From JAMHWD01 sp035911135 (GTDB lineage: Bacteria > Pseudomonadota > Alphaproteobacteria > Micavibrionales > Micavibrionaceae), in NCBI GenBank assembly GCA_035911135.1, contig JAMHWD010000040.1:27273-91272 (forward strand): a stretch of 64,000 bases of DNA, written 5' to 3'. The translations under genes and the position numbers were made by a program. Positions 8,402-16,604 of this stretch are shown in pieces; position 1 is the first letter of the stretch, and each line of letters starts with the position of its first letter. The notes beneath the pieces were generated by a model. That model made no database searches, was not told the DNA's origin, and saw only the letters and a list, made by a program, of their open reading frames with translations.

Positions 8402-9349
8402 TTACGTCAGGTTCGCAAGGCAGCCGTATTGCCAGAAGCCGAAGCCCACATTGCGCCATGTATCGACGCCGTAGTGGTGCTTGTCTTCGTTGAATTCCAG
8501 CTCGGAACCTTCCGCGATGGCTTTCAGCGCGACAGGTTCTTCTTCCTGGCGGATAAACGGTTTGATTGAACCGTCCGTGCGGAACACGGCGAACTTGGAG
8601 GTCCACGGCAGACGCGGGTTGGGGGCGACCTTGAGCGAGATCGCATCCATAACCTGGATGATGTTGGTCTGGCCGTGGGTGATCACCGGCGCGGCGGTGG
8701 CGGCTTTTGCCACATGCCACATTGGGACAGGAACCATTACCAGAAACTCGCGGGCGTTTTCGTTCAGGGGTTCGCCCTGATTGTCTTTAAACCCGAACAT
8801 TGCCTGGACGCATTGCAGGATCGAGAGCTGCATTTCTTCGACAGACGGCAAAGTAATGCTGCCATGCACTTCCGTGGGCAGGCCGCTGATATCGATTGAA
8901 AGGTTATTGCTCTGACTTCCGCTGTCGCCTTCCGCATGATCGGTATCGAAGAAATACTGACCATCGTAGCAGACACGGGATTCCCCGTTTGCCACAAGTT
9001 CGGAAATCAACTTCGCCCAATGCGCGTTGGTGCGGTCCGCAAGTTCATCGACGCGCACCATGACCTGTCCGGTCTTGTCGCGTTTCAGTTCACGCACCAG
9101 CAGTTCCAGCGTTGCCTCGAAATGCTTGTTTTCGATGGTGATGCCGTTTTCACGGAAGCCTTTGGCTTGCCGCCCGCCGACCCACTCACGCATCGCAGGA
9201 ATTTGACCGAGCCATTTATAGGTTTCGGATTCCTGATCAGACGTGAAGTAGTTGGAAACGGCGTTGATCCAGTCCAGGCCAGGATTTTGTTCGAGGCGCT
9301 GATAGTACCGGCCAATAATGGCACGGCTTGAGAGCGTTGACGCACCCAT
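8402..9349 (-). CDS. Major capsid protein, Mu gpT family
   Basis: This 315-residue product matches the Mu-like major head subunit gpT pattern along its whole length. It has IIGRYYQRLEQNPGLDWINA, then VSNYFTSDQESETYKWLGQI, the hallmark PAMREWVGGRQAKGFRENGI, the segment IENKHFEATLELLVRELKRD, then QYFFDTDH. It forms the icosahedral shell. The neighbours fit: protease/scaffold and decoration genes lie immediately upstream. Length is normal for the family. The start is preceded by a purine-rich AAGGAG element. Pairing a Mu-type capsid with lambda-type terminase, portal and gpW shows the mosaic origin of the head module. Confidence 0.93.
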   Translation of the reverse strand: MGASTLSSRAIIGRYYQRLEQNPGLDWINAVSNYFTSDQESETYKWLGQIPAMREWVGGRQAKGFRENGITIENKHFEATLELLVRELKRDKTGQVMVRVDELADRTNAHWAKLISELVANGESRVCYDGQYFFDTDHAEGDSGSQSNNLSIDISGLPTEVHGSITLPSVEEMQLSILQCVQAMFGFKDNQGEPLNENAREFLVMVPVPMWHVAKAATAAPVITHGQTNIIQVMDAISLKVAPNPRLPWTSKFAVFRTDGSIKPFIRQEEEPVALKAIAEGSELEFNEDKHHYGVDTWRNVGFGFWQYGCLANLT

Positions 9350-9400
9350 GTGTGGTTCTCCTTAATGTTGTGAAGTTAATAAAGAAAAAGGCCAGTCTGA

Positions 9401-10123
9401 TTAGGACGCGGCCCGCAGTACGGTGTAGGCGATGACCGCGTCATTGCCTGAGTTAGCGGCAGACAATTCCAGCGCCAGCGTGTTTGCTGTGCTGATAACC
9501 GCCCTTTTGAGGTATGCAGCCTGCGTCGGTGCGGATGCAATTGTTGCGACCACAATGTCCGTATCAAGCGCACCTGTCACCGTGCTGTTCAGGGTAGCGC
9601 CGCCGCCGGACCAGGTGACTTCGCCAGCAAAAACAACGATGTGCGAGGGTTTGATACCGCTATCGAGTTTTTCCAGAGAAATCGTGTCGTTGGCGATATC
9701 GGAGTTCGTCACGGTCGCGGGGGCGCGGGCCGTCCAGAATTCCACAACACCGACACCGTTCGAGATCCAGCGTTTGACGGCGCCAATCTGCGTGTTGGTG
9801 CTGGCGGTCATTGTGAAGGTGTCATCGTCAGACGCATAGACCGCCTTGCCGATATCATCAATGGTCAGGCCCGTGACGTTGAGGACAATCTGACCTCTCG
9901 ACACAACGCGGACGTTCAGTTCACCGTTGCCGCCATCTGAATTATCAGACTGACGCAGTGCAAAACCGCCGAACACGTCGCCAGCCGCAAGCGGGCGGGC
10001 ATAGCCGGAACTGTTGAGACCGACTGCGGCTCCTTCGTAAATAACGTCGCCCGTAATGACGGGAAGATCGTTATGATCGCCGAGTTCATAATTCCTCGGC
10101 TTGTCTACTGCTAAAGTAGTCAT
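9401..10123 (-). CDS. Capsid decoration protein, DUF2190-like N-terminus (240 aa)
   Basis: The N-terminal about 110 residues follow the DUF2190 capsid-cement pattern: DLPVITGDVIYEGAAVGL, then YARPLAAGDVFGGFALRQSD, then VNVTGL-type strands ending in AVYASDDDTFTMT. The C-terminal about 100 residues (from TVTNSDIANDTISLEKLDSG) are an extra beta-rich region with an ISLEKLDSGIKP motif common in phage surface proteins. This suggests a cement protein with an outward-facing extension. It lies between the protease/scaffold and capsid genes, the standard location. The extension makes it longer than a minimal decoration protein. Confidence 0.78.
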   Translation of the reverse strand: MTTLAVDKPRNYELGDHNDLPVITGDVIYEGAAVGLNSSGYARPLAAGDVFGGFALRQSDNSDGGNGELNVRVVSRGQIVLNVTGLTIDDIGKAVYASDDDTFTMTASTNTQIGAVKRWISNGVGVVEFWTARAPATVTNSDIANDTISLEKLDSGIKPSHIVVFAGEVTWSGGGATLNSTVTGALDTDIVVATIASAPTQAAYLKRAVISTANTLALELSAANSGNDAVIAYTVLRAAS

Positions 10124-10152
10124 CGATTATTCTCCTTGATAATGTTGGTGGG

Positions 10153-10716
10153 TTACTTCGCGGCGAAACGGCGGACACGGCCTTCGTCTTCCGCCTTGCG
10201 GAATGCGATGTAGGTGTCCTTATCGCCAAACTCAGCACGAATTTTCTGGTCTTTTGCCCACTCGGCGGCAGCGCGTTCTTCGATAGGCGCGCTGGTATCC
10301 ATGCTGGACAATTGCTGATCCTGTGATGGACCGATGCTTTTATTTGCATTGGCGTCTTCCCTGCGGTCTTGCAGGAAATCAAAGCCACGCTGTTTCTGTG
10401 CGGCGACAATTTTCATGGCGAGTTCACCAGGTTGGGTCTTGCCATCCTTTTTGGCTTCCGCGACCATGTCTTCGTGACCGGACAGGGCCATTTCTTCCAA
10501 GGCCATGATGCGTTCACGCTCGGCCTTGGCTCCGGCCTGCATGCCTTCGTCATAGGCTTGCGTTTTGATGGTGTCCTGTGATTGTTCACGGCCTTCGCGG
10601 ATCAGAACGCCCGCGATTTGCGGAAATTCCCGCATCAAAAATTCCGCTGTGACCTGATCACGGCGAATGGTTTCCGCATCGCTTGTCGGCGTTGCGGCAT
10701 TGGCTTGCTTATCCAT
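10153..10716 (-). CDS. Nested scaffold protein (187 aa) from an internal start
   Basis: Inside the protease gene, an in-frame ATG at 10716 is preceded by AAGGAGA four bases upstream (AAGGAGACACTATG), one of the best ribosome sites in the phage region. The product MDKQANAATPTSDAETIRRD onward is exactly the charged helical scaffold domain without the protease domain. This is the lambda Nu3 arrangement. Its translation would supply excess scaffold relative to protease. The protein is expected only in procapsids. The evidence is positional and by the ribosome site, not by direct observation of the protein. Confidence 0.68.
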   Translation of the reverse strand: MDKQANAATPTSDAETIRRDQVTAEFLMREFPQIAGVLIREGREQSQDTIKTQAYDEGMQAGAKAERERIMALEEMALSGHEDMVAEAKKDGKTQPGELAMKIVAAQKQRGFDFLQDRREDANANKSIGPSQDQQLSSMDTSAPIEERAAAEWAKDQKIRAEFGDKDTYIAFRKAEDEGRVRRFAAK

Positions 10717-11499
10717 AGTGTCTCCTTGAGGTTTGGGTTGGATATCGGGATCGAACACAAGGGCCAGCGCGTCCCGAAATCCGCCGACCATATCCGCCAT
10801 GCCTACGCGCACGGCTTCACGGGCGGGGAGAACATCACCCCGTCCGAATTCGCTTAAAACTTTTTCTATGCTGATACCGCGATGAGCAGCGATGGCACCG
10901 ACAAACTCAGACTCCATCGCGTCAAGGCGGCGCTGAACCGAATCCTGACCTTCTTTGCTTTCGGGATTGAGCCTTTTCCCAGGCGCATTACTCGATACAA
11001 ACTGTACCCAGCCTCGGTCCTGGTCTTTGGCGACCGCCATAGCAACGCCGATGGATCCCAGAGACGTTGTCGGCCCGGCAACGATCTTGTCAGCGGCTGA
11101 GGCAATCCAGTATGCAGCAGACGCAGCGTTGCCATAAGCGTAGGCAATAATTGGCTTTGTCCCTCGTGCAGCGGCAATGGTGGACGCCAGCTCTTCAACG
11201 CCTGTAATGATACCGCCAGGGCTGTCAATTCGCAGAACGATGCCATCGACAGACGCATCATTCATGGCCTCTTCGAATTGGTCGCTGATAGACTGGACAT
11301 CCGTCCCGCCAAAAAGAGCCGACAGAATGTTCGAATACGGCGTGATAACACCGGATATATCGATGACGGCAACGCTGCCCTGCTGCTGAAAGGCGTTCTG
11401 TGATGCCAAAGGCAAGGCACGAAGCGCGGCTTGTGGCGCTTCTGTTGGCAAGACATCGATTTGAATGGCAAGACCTGTGCCGGATGGAATATCCCACAT
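10153..11499 (-). CDS. S49 family capsid protease with C-terminal scaffold domain
   Basis: The protein is 448 residues. Residues about 40-240 form a ClpP-like SppA/S49 domain with GSVAVIDISGVITPY, then DGIVLRIDSPGG and AYAYGNAASAAYWIASAADK, in which Ser127 is the likely nucleophile. After about residue 255 the composition turns charged and helical (AYDEGMQAGAKAERERIMAL), typical of a scaffold. This matches lambda gpC, whose C-terminal part is also made separately as scaffold Nu3. It should direct procapsid assembly and then cleave internal proteins. A strong in-frame ribosome site at codon 262 supports a nested product. Confidence 0.9.
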   Translation of the reverse strand: MWDIPSGTGLAIQIDVLPTEAPQAALRALPLASQNAFQQQGSVAVIDISGVITPYSNILSALFGGTDVQSISDQFEEAMNDASVDGIVLRIDSPGGIITGVEELASTIAAARGTKPIIAYAYGNAASAAYWIASAADKIVAGPTTSLGSIGVAMAVAKDQDRGWVQFVSSNAPGKRLNPESKEGQDSVQRRLDAMESEFVGAIAAHRGISIEKVLSEFGRGDVLPAREAVRVGMADMVGGFRDALALVFDPDIQPKPQGDTMDKQANAATPTSDAETIRRDQVTAEFLMREFPQIAGVLIREGREQSQDTIKTQAYDEGMQAGAKAERERIMALEEMALSGHEDMVAEAKKDGKTQPGELAMKIVAAQKQRGFDFLQDRREDANANKSIGPSQDQQLSSMDTSAPIEERAAAEWAKDQKIRAEFGDKDTYIAFRKAEDEGRVRRFAAK

Positions 11500-11502
11500 G
11501 AA

Positions 11503-11835
11503 TTAACCCTCCGTTTTTGCTGGAATGACGAATAGGAATCCGTCTGCACCGTTTGAGATCACTGAAACCTTTTGCCCGGCTGTGATCGTTTCCGCCCAAT
11601 TGCTCCCAGCTGGAAGAAAGACGCTTTTTACCGCATTGGCTGCGGTCGGATTGGGGCCGATGGTGTAAAAGCAATCTTCCGTAGAGATCAGACGAACCAG
11701 CGGCGCATCAATGGCGGCGGAAGGCGTGGCTGTACTCGAAAATGAAACCCTTTGAGCGTGTTCATAATCCCATTGCGGCGCAGGAACGGGGACATGATGA
11801 TCCCCTCTGAACGCGCATACGATGCGGTCAGGCAT
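11503..11835 (-). CDS. Small phage structural-region protein, unknown (110 aa)
   Basis: This 110-residue protein lies between portal and protease genes, with its stop 3 bases before the protease start. It reads as mostly beta strands with little charge (VFLPAGSNWAETITAGQKVS, then FLFVIPAKTEG). Aromatic and Pro residues are frequent near the N-terminus (HHVPVPAPQWDYEHAQ). The layout is like small head-fibre or decoration-type proteins, but no family is recognised. It is kept as a gene because spacing is tight on both sides, the frame has no competing ORF of sense, and a good purine-rich element (AAGGAGAATTTT) precedes its start. Confidence 0.62.
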   Translation of the reverse strand: MPDRIVCAFRGDHHVPVPAPQWDYEHAQRVSFSSTATPSAAIDAPLVRLISTEDCFYTIGPNPTAANAVKSVFLPAGSNWAETITAGQKVSVISNGADGFLFVIPAKTEG

Positions 11836-11856
11836 AAAATTCTCCTTTTCTTGAAA

Positions 11857-13461
11857 TCAGTCTGTTTCTTCTTCGAGAAGTTTTTCAGTTGCAGGATCAG
11901 GCTGCGCTGGCTGTTCAACCATGCCTTCCAATCCATCTTCGACACGGCGGCGGCGTTCTTTCGCACGCTGCTTGTGTTTCTTTTCCCAATCGCCACCCGT
12001 GAGTGCTGCCGTTTCTTCGGCTAGGGTAGAAATTCCCATGTTGACGCGCTCTTTTGCGGCATTGGTTTCCTTGAGCTGATCAATCTGCCCGCGCGGCGGC
12101 CCGATCCAGTCGCTTCCCAGATAGGCGGCACGAATCAACGGATCGCTGAAGAAACCAGGAGCTTTCAAGCGCCCGCGGGCAACGGCCTCGGTGATGACGG
12201 CTTCATAAACAGGTTGGCAGAACATGCAGGCCAGCCATTGACGGCGCGCACGAAAGAATTTCCAAGCCTCGACCAGAGCTGCTTGCGCCGCACTGTACGA
12301 TGCCGTGAAATGCTTGATCAGAATTTCAAACGGAATTTCCAGAGCTACGCCGACCTGCCGCAAGATTGCCTGCATAAACGGATCAAATGCCTGATTGGGG
12401 CGTTTTGGATCCGCAATTTCAATGCTTTCATAAGGCATCAGGTCAAGAATTGCGCCAGAACCCAGCCGGAATTCATCGTCATCACGGCCCTTGGTTACGC
12501 CTGCCGGAGCCTCATTCATGGAAGAAAGCCCGTCAGGATCTTCGCTTTTAACAAAGACCGTGAACATCGCCGAAATAACGGCAGCCATAATTTCGGCTTC
12601 CGTGTATTTATCTAGCTGCTTAAGGCTTTCAATGACCGGAGCCATGTAAGGAACGCCGCGCACAAGGCCAGGACGCAGGCGCGTGAATAAATGAAGCATT
12701 TGTCGCGTATTATCACGCCCGTAAGCCGTAACACGCAGGCTTTCGCGGCTGCGTTTGTCGATCACATCACCAGGGTGTGCCTTCAGAACGTGATAGGCAA
12801 TCGGTGCGCCGTAAGTATCGATCTCGACGCCGCCCGATAAATATGGCGTATCTGTTTTTCCATCGGGATTACAGATACGGTCGGCTTCAATCAGCTGTAA
12901 AGTCGTAGCAAGCGGCCAGCCTGGACGTTCAATAAAGGTTTTAAGAACAAAGACGTCGCCGGATTCCAAAGTCGAGCGCAGCGCGAGATCCTGCAACCCC
13001 ATAAAGTTTTGCGTTCTGGACGCATCGCAATTTTGGCTTTCGGCCCACAGACGGAATTCCCGTTCAGCCGCCCGTTCGAAAGCGTCGAATTCATCCTCAG
13101 TCTCACCGAGAACACCTTTCAGTACATCGCGGTCGATCCGGCTTTGAACCATTAATCCCGTGCCGACCACATTGGTCACGACAGTATTGACGGCCCCTGC
13201 TGCCAGCGGTGCGTTGCGGATCAGGTCACGGGAGCGATCCCGCAGCGTTGGCAGATCCGGCAAAGTAACGGTGTTGGCGCTGCCTTCTGACGTCTGCCAG
13301 TATTTTGTCTGGCGGCGGTCTTTCCTGGCGGCGTTATAGCCACCATACAGCGCCATCACCGCACGGGCTTTCAGGCGGCGAACGCCTGTTTCGGGGCTGA
13401 CCCAGCCAATGGCTTTATCAAGAATGGTCGGTTCAGGCAGATCGATACGTTTGCGGCTCAT
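11857..13461 (-). CDS. Portal protein, lambda gpB family
   Basis: The 534-residue product fits lambda-type portals in length and content. It begins with a basic N-terminus and continues LYGGYNAARKDRRQTKYW, then RDRSRDLIRNAPLAAGAVNT and VVTNVVGTGLMVQSRID. The clip and stem region includes MLHLFTRLRPGLVRGVPYMA, followed by LKQLDKYTEAEIMAAVISAM, and the C-terminal wing has FEILIKHFTASYSAAQAALV. It forms the dodecameric channel at the head vertex and docks the terminase. The start overlaps the gpW stop by 4 bases. The C-terminal end is strongly charged (KHKQRAKERRRRVEDG). Confidence 0.94.
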   Translation of the reverse strand: MSRKRIDLPEPTILDKAIGWVSPETGVRRLKARAVMALYGGYNAARKDRRQTKYWQTSEGSANTVTLPDLPTLRDRSRDLIRNAPLAAGAVNTVVTNVVGTGLMVQSRIDRDVLKGVLGETEDEFDAFERAAEREFRLWAESQNCDASRTQNFMGLQDLALRSTLESGDVFVLKTFIERPGWPLATTLQLIEADRICNPDGKTDTPYLSGGVEIDTYGAPIAYHVLKAHPGDVIDKRSRESLRVTAYGRDNTRQMLHLFTRLRPGLVRGVPYMAPVIESLKQLDKYTEAEIMAAVISAMFTVFVKSEDPDGLSSMNEAPAGVTKGRDDDEFRLGSGAILDLMPYESIEIADPKRPNQAFDPFMQAILRQVGVALEIPFEILIKHFTASYSAAQAALVEAWKFFRARRQWLACMFCQPVYEAVITEAVARGRLKAPGFFSDPLIRAAYLGSDWIGPPRGQIDQLKETNAAKERVNMGISTLAEETAALTGGDWEKKHKQRAKERRRRVEDGLEGMVEQPAQPDPATEKLLEEETD

Positions 13462-13667
13462 AACGGTGCGCCTCCGCGTGTACGGATGCCGCCGCCACGG
13501 TTTTTACGCGCCACGCGCTGTTCAAGATAAGCCTCCCGCTCGTACAGGATTTTTAAATCGCCTTTGGTGACGTTACGCCCTTCGTACGACACGCTTTGAC
13601 CGCCTGTTTCGACAGCCTCGATGGCGACCCTGACGCGATCCAGTTTTGTTTGCAGATCATCGCTCAT
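13458..13667 (-). CDS. Head-tail joining protein gpW-like (69 aa)
   Basis: This 69-residue basic protein lies between the large terminase and portal genes, overlapping both by 4 bases (ATGA), as gpW does in lambda. It has an N-terminal helix (LQTKLDRVRVAIEAVETG), a VSYEGRNVTKGDLKILYEREAYLEQRV core split by a short beta-hairpin, and a Gly/Arg-rich end (GGGIRTRGGAPL). The phrase SVSYEGR followed by LxxLxxRExxL is typical of the family. It should bind the portal after packaging and form the platform for the tail. Confidence 0.88.
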   Translation of the reverse strand: MSDDLQTKLDRVRVAIEAVETGGQSVSYEGRNVTKGDLKILYEREAYLEQRVARKNRGGGIRTRGGAPL

Positions 13668-15601
13668 AATTTGATGCCTTTGCTGCGGACTTTGCGTCCG
13701 CGTGTCAAAACCGCTGGCCCTGAAAAAGGTGCGGCGGAACCCTGTTCGGATTCCGCCGCCTCAGTTGCTGCTGCCAGTGGGGGAGGTTGATCAATACCGA
13801 GTTGTTGTTCGATGCCCTGCCAATGCCTTTCACCGTAGCGATCCAGTCCTTCGACGGCTGCGGCGGCGCGCGCATAGACGTAACAATCCAGAGCTTCGTT
13901 TCGGTCGCGGATCTTCTGCCAGTCCCTAACGGGATATCCGCGACGGTTTCTGCCCGTAATGAGTTGTTCAGAGCAAAGCTGTTTCAGATATTCCTCATCG
14001 ATTTCCGGCAGATGAACGTAGCCGGCTGGATAAGGGTCTCCGCTTTCCCGCGTGGGCGGGGATTTACGAAGGTTATTGAACAGCTCCAGCTTTGCGATAC
14101 CACCGACCACAGGCCGGATACGCAGACCGCGTTTTATCTTCCGTCCGTCAGCTGTGACATCGACAGCCGTTGGCATACCGACAAGTGCCGCGCCGCGCTG
14201 TACGCCTTTGATCACCATGATCTGGCTTTGTGACCGCCGCCGCGCCCAGGAATAAACTTCCTGCGTCGCAAAACCGCTGTCGACAGCAACCCTGCGTACC
14301 GGAAGGTCATAGCCGCTTTCATGCGGCCAGCTTTCCGCCAGCATGGCATCCAGCTTTTTCCAGACTTCCGGCCTGGCGGTGTCACCATCAAGGACACGGT
14401 GTTCGACCAGCCAGCTTTCTTTTTCACGACCCCACGCCCAGACTGAAATCTCCAGACGGTCTTTCTGTACATCCACGCCTGCTGTTAAAAGCAAGCCGCC
14501 CTGCGGGATGGAGCCGATCCGGTAACTTTCACGCCGTTCGTACAGACGCTGCCAGTCAGGGGCTTCGCCTGTTTCCACGTATGTTTCTCCGAGTTCGGTG
14601 TTCTTAAATGACTTGATGGCTGCATCGGACCCTTGCGCGTCCAGCCATGAACGGGCGATTTCTTCCCATGTCCGCCAGCCAGCCGGTGAATAAAGGCTTG
14701 AAATATGGAATCCTGCCGTCCGCCCATCACCTTCGGCCTGCGCTTCCCAGAAACCATTCTCCAGCATCCACGTCTTGTGACGTTCTTCGATATGGGCTTC
14801 GCAATGTTCGCATTCGTAATAAACGCCTTCCGGCTGCTTATCCGGCCATTTCAACTGCTCGAATTTCAGCCATTGATGAACACCGCAGGACGGGCAAGGA
14901 ACCATGAAACGGCGCTGGTCGCTGGCCTGATATTCCCGTTCAATCCTCGATGTGCCGCGTATGGTCGGCGTTGACACCAGAAGAATTTTCCGGCGCGCAA
15001 AAGTCCGTGTCCGTGCCTCTGCCAATGAAACCGGATCACCTTCGCCGTCAACATCGCCAGGATAAGCGTCGATTTCATCCAGAAACAAATATCTGACGGG
15101 CATGGAGCGCAGGCCGACCGCGCTATTGGCTCCGGTCATCACCAGGATGCCGCCCTGAAACTCTTTTGCGAGGATCGTATTCCCGCTGTCCCGCGACCGT
15201 GACGGGAAAACCTTTTCCCGCAAGGCCGGACTTTCTTCAATCAGCGGATCAATTCGCTGCTTTGAATTTCTTTTTGCCATTTCGACGGTCGGCAATACCG
15301 CCAGCATTGGACCAGGCGCGTGATGGATCACGAAACCGATCCAGTTATTGCCGCATTCGGTTCCGCCGATCTGCGATCCTTTCATAAATACGACCCGTTC
15401 CACCCCTGACATGGGCGACAGGCAATCCATAATCTCTTTCAGATAAGGCGTACGGCTTGTCCGCCACGGCCCTGGCTCGGATGCTGCCTTGCCGGACAGG
15501 CGGCGGTGATTATTGGCCCATTCGGATACCGTCAGGCGCGCATCGGGCCGCAACCCCTTGGCAAAAGCCTTGCCATAGAGATCGTCAGCATTCTGATGCA
15601 T
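13664..15601 (-). CDS. Terminase large subunit, GpA family
   Basis: The 645-residue product is a GpA-type large terminase, the packaging motor and nuclease. The ATPase part has an adenine-region and Walker-A-like segment (RVVFMKGSQIGGTECGNNWI), the PMLAVLPTVEMAKRNSKQRI element and Walker B YLFLDEIDAYPGDVDGEGDP. A CPSCGVHQ...CEHCEAH pair of CxxC motifs near residues 235-275 is a zinc finger normal for GpA proteins. The C-terminal nuclease part includes TAGVDVQKDRLEISVWAWG and RRVAVDSGFATQ. It overlaps gpW by 4 bases. Unusually, its small partner (19632-20156) is separated from it by five or more unrelated genes. Confidence 0.95.
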   Translation of the reverse strand: MHQNADDLYGKAFAKGLRPDARLTVSEWANNHRRLSGKAASEPGPWRTSRTPYLKEIMDCLSPMSGVERVVFMKGSQIGGTECGNNWIGFVIHHAPGPMLAVLPTVEMAKRNSKQRIDPLIEESPALREKVFPSRSRDSGNTILAKEFQGGILVMTGANSAVGLRSMPVRYLFLDEIDAYPGDVDGEGDPVSLAEARTRTFARRKILLVSTPTIRGTSRIEREYQASDQRRFMVPCPSCGVHQWLKFEQLKWPDKQPEGVYYECEHCEAHIEERHKTWMLENGFWEAQAEGDGRTAGFHISSLYSPAGWRTWEEIARSWLDAQGSDAAIKSFKNTELGETYVETGEAPDWQRLYERRESYRIGSIPQGGLLLTAGVDVQKDRLEISVWAWGREKESWLVEHRVLDGDTARPEVWKKLDAMLAESWPHESGYDLPVRRVAVDSGFATQEVYSWARRRSQSQIMVIKGVQRGAALVGMPTAVDVTADGRKIKRGLRIRPVVGGIAKLELFNNLRKSPPTRESGDPYPAGYVHLPEIDEEYLKQLCSEQLITGRNRRGYPVRDWQKIRDRNEALDCYVYARAAAAVEGLDRYGERHWQGIEQQLGIDQPPPLAAATEAAESEQGSAAPFSGPAVLTRGRKVRSKGIKL

Positions 15602-15678
15602 CGAATATCCCGTAATCCCCGTGTTTCAACAAAAAGAGCAATGAAATGATCGAACAAAAACTGGATTGAAGCCGCGAA

Positions 15679-15718
15679 GTACGGGTTCATGAACATGTGA
15701 TCAACGCAAACAAAGGAG
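15679..15718 (+). repeat. Repeated leader, copy 1
   Basis: GTACGGGTTCATG, a dyad GTTCATGAAC, and AACGCAAACAAAGGAG precede the 77-residue gene. A near copy lies at 16384-16421 before the 58-residue gene. The shared part covers a probable promoter or operator and the ribosome site. Confidence 0.6.
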
Positions 15719-15724
15719 AAAACA

Positions 15725-15958
15725 ATGATCAGGAAAAGCCAAAAGCAAGATCCGGTGGACGCTTACATCTCTAGATCAGCAAACGTCCAGGCAATGTTAA
15801 AACGTCTTAGCGACGCCGCTGCCGACCATTTCGACACCAACCCTGACGAAATTCACTGGGGCCATGTCGGAGACATTGGTCACATCGAAGAAAAATTGAA
15901 ACAACTTTGCGATGCTGTCTTTAAAGAAGGCGAACACGCACCAGAAAACAAAGCCTGA
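15725..15958 (+). CDS. Small acidic/His-containing protein of unknown function (77 aa)
   Basis: This 77-residue plus-strand protein starts at an ATG with an AAAGGAG ribosome site. It reads SRSANVQAMLKRLSDAAADH in a helix, then FDTNPDEIHWGHVGDIGHIE, and a second helix EEKLKQLCDAVFKEG. It is probably a small helical cytoplasmic protein; no family is named here. It is the first of three plus-strand genes inserted between the minus-strand terminase genes, so it looks like a moron gene with its own promoter. The next gene follows after 22 bases, so they may be co-transcribed. Confidence 0.7.
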   Translation: MIRKSQKQDPVDAYISRSANVQAMLKRLSDAAADHFDTNPDEIHWGHVGDIGHIEEKLKQLCDAVFKEGEHAPENKA

Positions 15959-15980
15959 TTTCTAACCAAGGAGAAAGACC

Positions 15981-16316
15981 ATGACTAAAGCAAAACCAAA
16001 AACCAAATCTAAAAAAGCCAGCAAGCCGTCCACGAAGCCAAAAGCTCCAAAGACTGCGACCAAGCTTCCAGCTCCGAAAAAGGCTGAGAACCTCAGCAGC
16101 AAAACCATGTCGATCTATGCTGCGCTAAAGCAGCAAGATGGAGCGACTGTCGAAGAGCTGGCAAAACTGACAGGCTGGCAAGATCACTCAGTGCGCGGTT
16201 TCCTGTCCACCATCCGCAGCAAAAATGAAATCTACACAGTCGATAAATTTACACGGACTGATAGTGGAAAGACGGCTTACAAGCTGGAAGAAAAAGAATC
16301 AGCCAGCAAAGAATAG
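15981..16316 (+). CDS. DUF3489 domain protein (111 aa)
   Basis: The first about 35 residues are an unstructured Lys/Pro/Thr-rich tail (KPKTKSKKASKPSTKPKAPK). The rest is a DUF3489-type winged-helix domain: TMSIYAALKQQDGATVEELA, KLTGWQDHSVRGFLSTIRSK and a C-terminal hairpin ending GKTAYKLE. Such proteins are common in alphaproteobacterial prophages and plasmids, and the fold suggests DNA binding, with the basic tail adding nonspecific affinity. The target is unknown. An AAGGAG ribosome site precedes the start and an inverted repeat follows the stop. Confidence 0.85.
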   Translation: MTKAKPKTKSKKASKPSTKPKAPKTATKLPAPKKAENLSSKTMSIYAALKQQDGATVEELAKLTGWQDHSVRGFLSTIRSKNEIYTVDKFTRTDSGKTAYKLEEKESASKE

Positions 16317-16332
16317 TTACAGTCGACCAAAC

Positions 16333-16360
16333 AAGGAGGCATTTGCAGGAATGCCTCCTT
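16333..16360 (+). terminator. Hairpin after the DUF3489 gene
   Basis: AAGGAGGCATT and AATGCCTCCTT form an 11-bp perfect stem around a 6-base loop, 16 bases after the stop. There is only a weak T stretch after it (CTTATTC), so it may be a weak terminator or an RNA-stability element. Confidence 0.6.
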
Positions 16361-16383
16361 ATTCAGTTGATTAACATCTGAAT

Positions 16384-16421
16384 GTACGGGTTCATGTGAT
16401 TGTGAACGCAAAACAAAGGAG
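16384..16421 (+). repeat. Repeated leader, copy 2
   Basis: GTACGGGTTCATG, then TGATTGTGAACGCAAAACAAAGGAG, matches the leader at 15679-15718 apart from a small indel. It precedes the 58-residue gene and suggests shared regulation of the two. Confidence 0.6.
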
Positions 16422-16427
16422 CTAAAG

Positions 16428-16604
16428 ATGACCAAGCCTGACAAAAAAATGGACGCTGTTGTAAACCAACTTGCCAAAGAATTTTTTAACTATGAAACGC
16501 TAGAAACTCGCAACAGCGACAGTCTCGATTTTAAAGAGACAGCTGTCTGGTGCGTTAAGAATGCCTTGGAAGCCGCCTACAAAGCTGGCAAAGCCGCAAA
16601 ATAG
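16428..16604 (+). CDS. DUF6900-like small protein (58 aa)
   Basis: This 58-residue product starts at an ATG with AAAGGAGC upstream. It contains ETLETRNSDSLDFKETAVWC followed by VKNALEAAYKAG, which is the conserved core of the DUF6900 family of small phage and plasmid proteins. The function is unknown. It is helical, with a single Cys and a basic N-terminus. Its stop codon touches the stop codon of the convergent minus-strand LamG gene with no base between, so the two transcription units collide here. Confidence 0.8.
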   Translation: MTKPDKKMDAVVNQLAKEFFNYETLETRNSDSLDFKETAVWCVKNALEAAYKAGKAAK

